Source of the DNA: Plasmodium brasilianum
Taxonomy: Eukaryota; Apicomplexa; Aconoidasida; Haemosporida; Plasmodiidae
Reading direction: 5' to 3'
DNA: 64,000 nucleotides
Assembly: GCF_023973825.1 (NCBI RefSeq)
Contig: NC_090120.1
Coordinates: 1,079,001-1,143,000, forward strand
The notes under the pieces are model-generated. The model was not told the DNA's origin. It saw only the letters and a program-made list of their open reading frames with translations, and did not search any database. Made by a program: the position numbers and the translations under genes. Of the stretch, positions 60,850-64,000 are shown piece by piece. How positions within the stretch are numbered: the first letter of the stretch is position 1; every line of letters begins with the position of its first letter.

Positions 60850-60935
60850 TACTACAAAGCTATATACTTCAAAGTGATATACTACAAAATAATATATCAC
60901 AAAATAATATATCACAGAATAATAAATCATTCAAA
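60850..60935. repeat. 15-bp ACAAAATAATATATC repeat
   Basis: Three near-perfect 15-base copies, preceded by several degenerate copies (CTACAAAGCTATATA, CTTCAAAGTGATATA), upstream of GAP50. No coding role. Confidence 0.8.
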
Positions 60936-61439
60936 ACCAAAAAAAAAAAAAAAATCGCAAAATGGTATACTATAAAAATAAAAAAAAAATTTTACACGTG
61001 TAAGAAATAACAAAAATGCAAGAAATGTGTGAAATTAATACAAAAATATTGAAATATAAAAGAAGATTTCTTTTTTTTTTTTTTTTATTTTGTGAACATG
61101 CGTACATTTATATACAAATATACATATATACATATAATATATATATATATATACACGTTAATAACCTAATTATTTGTACACATGGAACAATAAAAATACC
61201 CTTTAACACTATTTTTTAGGAATTCTTAAAAAAATAAATACTTGCATAAGCGTATATTTATTGTACACACAAAATAGGAAGAAAAGAAAAATGAAAAAAG
61301 AAAAATGAAAAAAGAAAAATGAAAAATGAAAAATGAAGAAAGGAAAAAGAAAAAAGAAAAAAGAAAAAAAAAATTTTTAAATAAATGTGGGAAAAATTAA
61401 TATGTACACTATGGGTAAATAATTAATTCATTTTTTATA

Positions 61440-61605
61440 ACACAACATTTTTGACACTATCTTATTACACTGCTTTGTGGCATTATTTTTTTACACTACT
61501 TTTCAACGCTGCATTTTAACGCTTCTTTTTAACACTAGTCCGTAACACTATTTTGTAAAACTACTTTTTAACTACCTTTTACAAAACTAATTACCACTAT
61601 TTTTT
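61440..61605. repeat. Degenerate TTTTTAACACTA-type repeat
   Basis: About nine degenerate units of 15-22 bases built on ACACTAYTTTTTAACR. No gene or known site; similar DNA is seen nowhere else in the window. Confidence 0.6.
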
Positions 61606-62848
61606 TTTTGTACACTTTGATGTTTTTATATACACTTGTGTATTATATACGCACATTGTTGGAATACACAAATACATATTGTACGTGTTACACAAGTTGT
61701 ACGTATACATATATATATGTGATTACACCTTTTATGTTAATATTAAAATTTTCCAAGCTTATATATTTTTCAATATAATTTTATTTTTTTTAATAATTTC
61801 TTTCACACACAAAAGTGCCCCAGACGCACAATTATTTTTCTACCTCATTTACGCGAATGTATACACATACATATATATACACATGCATATATTTACAGAT
61901 ACAAATTTACGTAGTTTATTATAAGAAATAATAGCTGAGGTGGAAATGTGGGTAGGAATATGATTTATTTGTAACAATTTCATCATTAAAGTTTACAATT
62001 ACACAGATGTTGGGAATTCATAGAAAACGTAAAAAGTAAAAAAAGTAAAATAATAATATAAAAGGAATCTAATACAAATTTTAATTGTTTTGTTCATGTT
62101 GCCTTGCTTATTCACTCCCTTCTGTATTTCTTTGTAAATTTTTCTTTTTTCCTATATTTTAGTGTGTTTCAATTTTTTCTACAAAAATATACTAAGTGTA
62201 TAATAACTGAAAAAATGAAAAGAAAACAAATTTACGCGTTATAGGCAATAATAGTGCACTACCAATGAACACGTTAAAACTTGTTACAATAAAATATACC
62301 GACAGAAATGAAAAGAAGTAAAATGAAAAAATTCTCAAATATTTAAGTATACGTTAAATATATATATGTTCATATGTTATATATATAATATATATATTAG
62401 CTTCAACTTGAGGAGGTCTTATAATTTAACCGTTTTTGAACAGATAGACAAAAAGAAGCATATATTGGTTTATATTTTATTTTATTTTTTTTTTAAATAT
62501 TTTAAGTTCACGTTCAGGTAAAAGAAGCAAAAATTTGGAAATATATTTTTTTCGCACATATACATAATATACAATAAATGTATGCATAATATACGTTTTG
62601 ATATATTTACGTCTGCATAGGTTTTCAAGCGTTCTTAAAAATGTACATGTAGCTTTTTGCATAAATGCACATCCTTACCGAGACTAAAGGTTTTACATTT
62701 TTCTTTTCTTTTTCATCTTTTCATGCCATTTGCATGTTAAGCAAAGAAAAAAAAAAAAAAAAAAAAAAAGCAGTTATTTTTATTTTTATATTCAACAATG
62801 CAATTACACTTAAACACTTTTGCAGTGCGAACAAATTTGCTCAGTGAA

Positions 62849-62884
<36 letters not shown>

Positions 62885-63731
62885 TTATTTATTTATTTAT
62901 TTTTATTTCCCTAATCTCTTAGTAATAACATAATATTAGCTGTGTTTCTACGTGGTTTCACGTTCTGCAAATATAATAATAATCGTACAAATATTGCCAT
63001 TTTTATCATATTTTTTTTTTATTTTTGTCTTATTTTTACTTTGTTTTTATTTTGTTTTATTTTGTTTTTAAATATTCCAATAATAAAAACGTTTTTAGCA
63101 AAAATCAGGTACAAATATCAATAAGACATAAACTTCTAAAGGACATACACATTGGAAACTTAAAACCCCTCTCTTTTATGTTAGCAAAATTTAAACTACT
63201 TAATTTTTTTTATTATTATTTAGTTGAAAAGTGCAGAGACTGATTTCTTCATATCGCATATTATTTAAAAATTCAAATGACTGTGTCATATGACTTAGTA
63301 CATATAGAAAAAAGATTTTTTTTTTTTTTATTTCTTTGTACAACTTTAGTGAAAGAATTATGAATACCCTATTTGATGCTTAAGTACACATGCAGCAACT
63401 ATAGGAGAATAATTTACACTAATAATAGATATTGCTGTTACTAATTCGTAAAAAAAAAATAAAAAAATAAAAAAATAAAATAATACAATTCTCTGTAGCT
63501 GTAATATATATCTCTATGTGCACTTAAAATATAAAATGCATATGCATGTATACAAATATGCATAAATATATATATATTATGAAGCACTGCTATATATTTA
63601 TATGTTGGACTAAAGAAAAAATAATGTCGATAATTTAAACAGTATTACAACTTTTTAAAAGGTGTACTTTTTTCTTTTTTTAAATAACAACTTTTAAAAA
63701 ATTAATTTATACAGTGTTATAAAGATTATAG

Positions 63732-63764
<33 letters not shown>

Positions 63765-64000
63765 AAGAGAGAGAGAACCACTTATATTATAGATATGTAA
63801 AACGCTGTTACTGTACCGACAATTAATAAAGACCTGCTCAATAAAATATATCACCGAGAATTATTTAAACATTTTAAAAGAACGAGTAAGAGAATTGTTC
63901 AAAAATATTTAGTGATAAAAATGTTCAAAAAGAACTGGTAATGAAAATGTTCTAAAATAATTAGTAATAAATGTGTTTTAAAAAAAAAAAAAGAAAATAA

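Larger units (their letters stand above)
60515..64000. other. Upstream region of GAP50 and right window edge
   Basis: The GAP50 promoter side has A-rich (60585-60615) and TATA repeats, then a 15-bp ACAAAATAATATATC repeat at 60850-60930, AAGAAAAATG repeats at 61280-61365, and degenerate TTTTTAACACTA-type units at 61440-61600. TA tracts lie at 62852-62880 and 63738-63765. A short frame with acceptor-like start (about 63109-63243) might be an exon of a gene outside the window. No complete gene was seen. Confidence 0.5.

Noticed and set aside
62477..62662. Minus-strand frame starting MQKATCTFLRTLENLCR with a donor-like AGAC/GTAAAT
   Set aside because: The first 17 codons look reasonable, but no second exon with matching phase and sensible sequence was found.

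Overview
The window is nuclear DNA of a malaria parasite (Plasmodium). It is strongly AT-rich, with long poly-A/poly-T and (TA)n tracts between genes. Proteins carry Asn/Lys-rich insertions and in-frame minisatellites, and the few introns are T-rich with GT/AG ends. Gene content and order match what I remember of the conserved core of P. falciparum chromosome 9 (RNA-binding protein, OGG1, PRP43, BiP, GAP50). Base composition and the intergenic style suggest a human-type species such as P. malariae or P. ovale; that species call is an inference.

Layout from left to right: an EFM4/METTL10-like lysine methyltransferase (884-1546, minus); a two-RRM RNA-binding protein (3980-4978, minus); a long gene-poor stretch of TA repeats and minisatellites that ends in a tiny TOM6-like mitochondrial import subunit (11207-11356, plus); a HIT-type zinc-finger protein (13328-14140, plus); a giant condensin CAP-G-like protein (14570-20419, minus); 8-oxoguanine DNA glycosylase OGG1 with a 24-copy 18-bp coding repeat whose start is broken by a 2-base deletion (22382-24704, minus); a tandem pair of four-helix membrane proteins with eight matching cysteines, one with an intron and one without (26026-27455 and 29055-30071, plus); a large Plasmodium-type protein of unknown function (31917-36827, plus); an internal-J-domain DnaJ protein (39945-41990, plus); the splicing helicase PRP43 (42823-45732, minus); GPN-loop GTPase 2 (47702-48754, plus); an unknown 472-residue protein (50061-51479, plus); a probable small two-exon gene (51759-52084, minus); the ER chaperone BiP with a signal-peptide exon and SDEL tail (54139-56695, plus); and the glideosome anchor GAP50 (59327-60514, minus).

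Most genes are housekeeping: translation-factor methylation, RNA binding and splicing, chromosome condensation, base-excision repair, polymerase assembly, mitochondrial import and ER folding. GAP50 is the invasion-related gene and BiP is its secretory-pathway neighbour. They are independent transcription units, not operons. No transposons, CRISPR arrays, tRNAs, rRNAs or signs of horizontal transfer were seen. The least-explained parts are the tetraspanin-like tandem pair, several candidate small spliced genes in intergenic DNA, and the frame break in OGG1.
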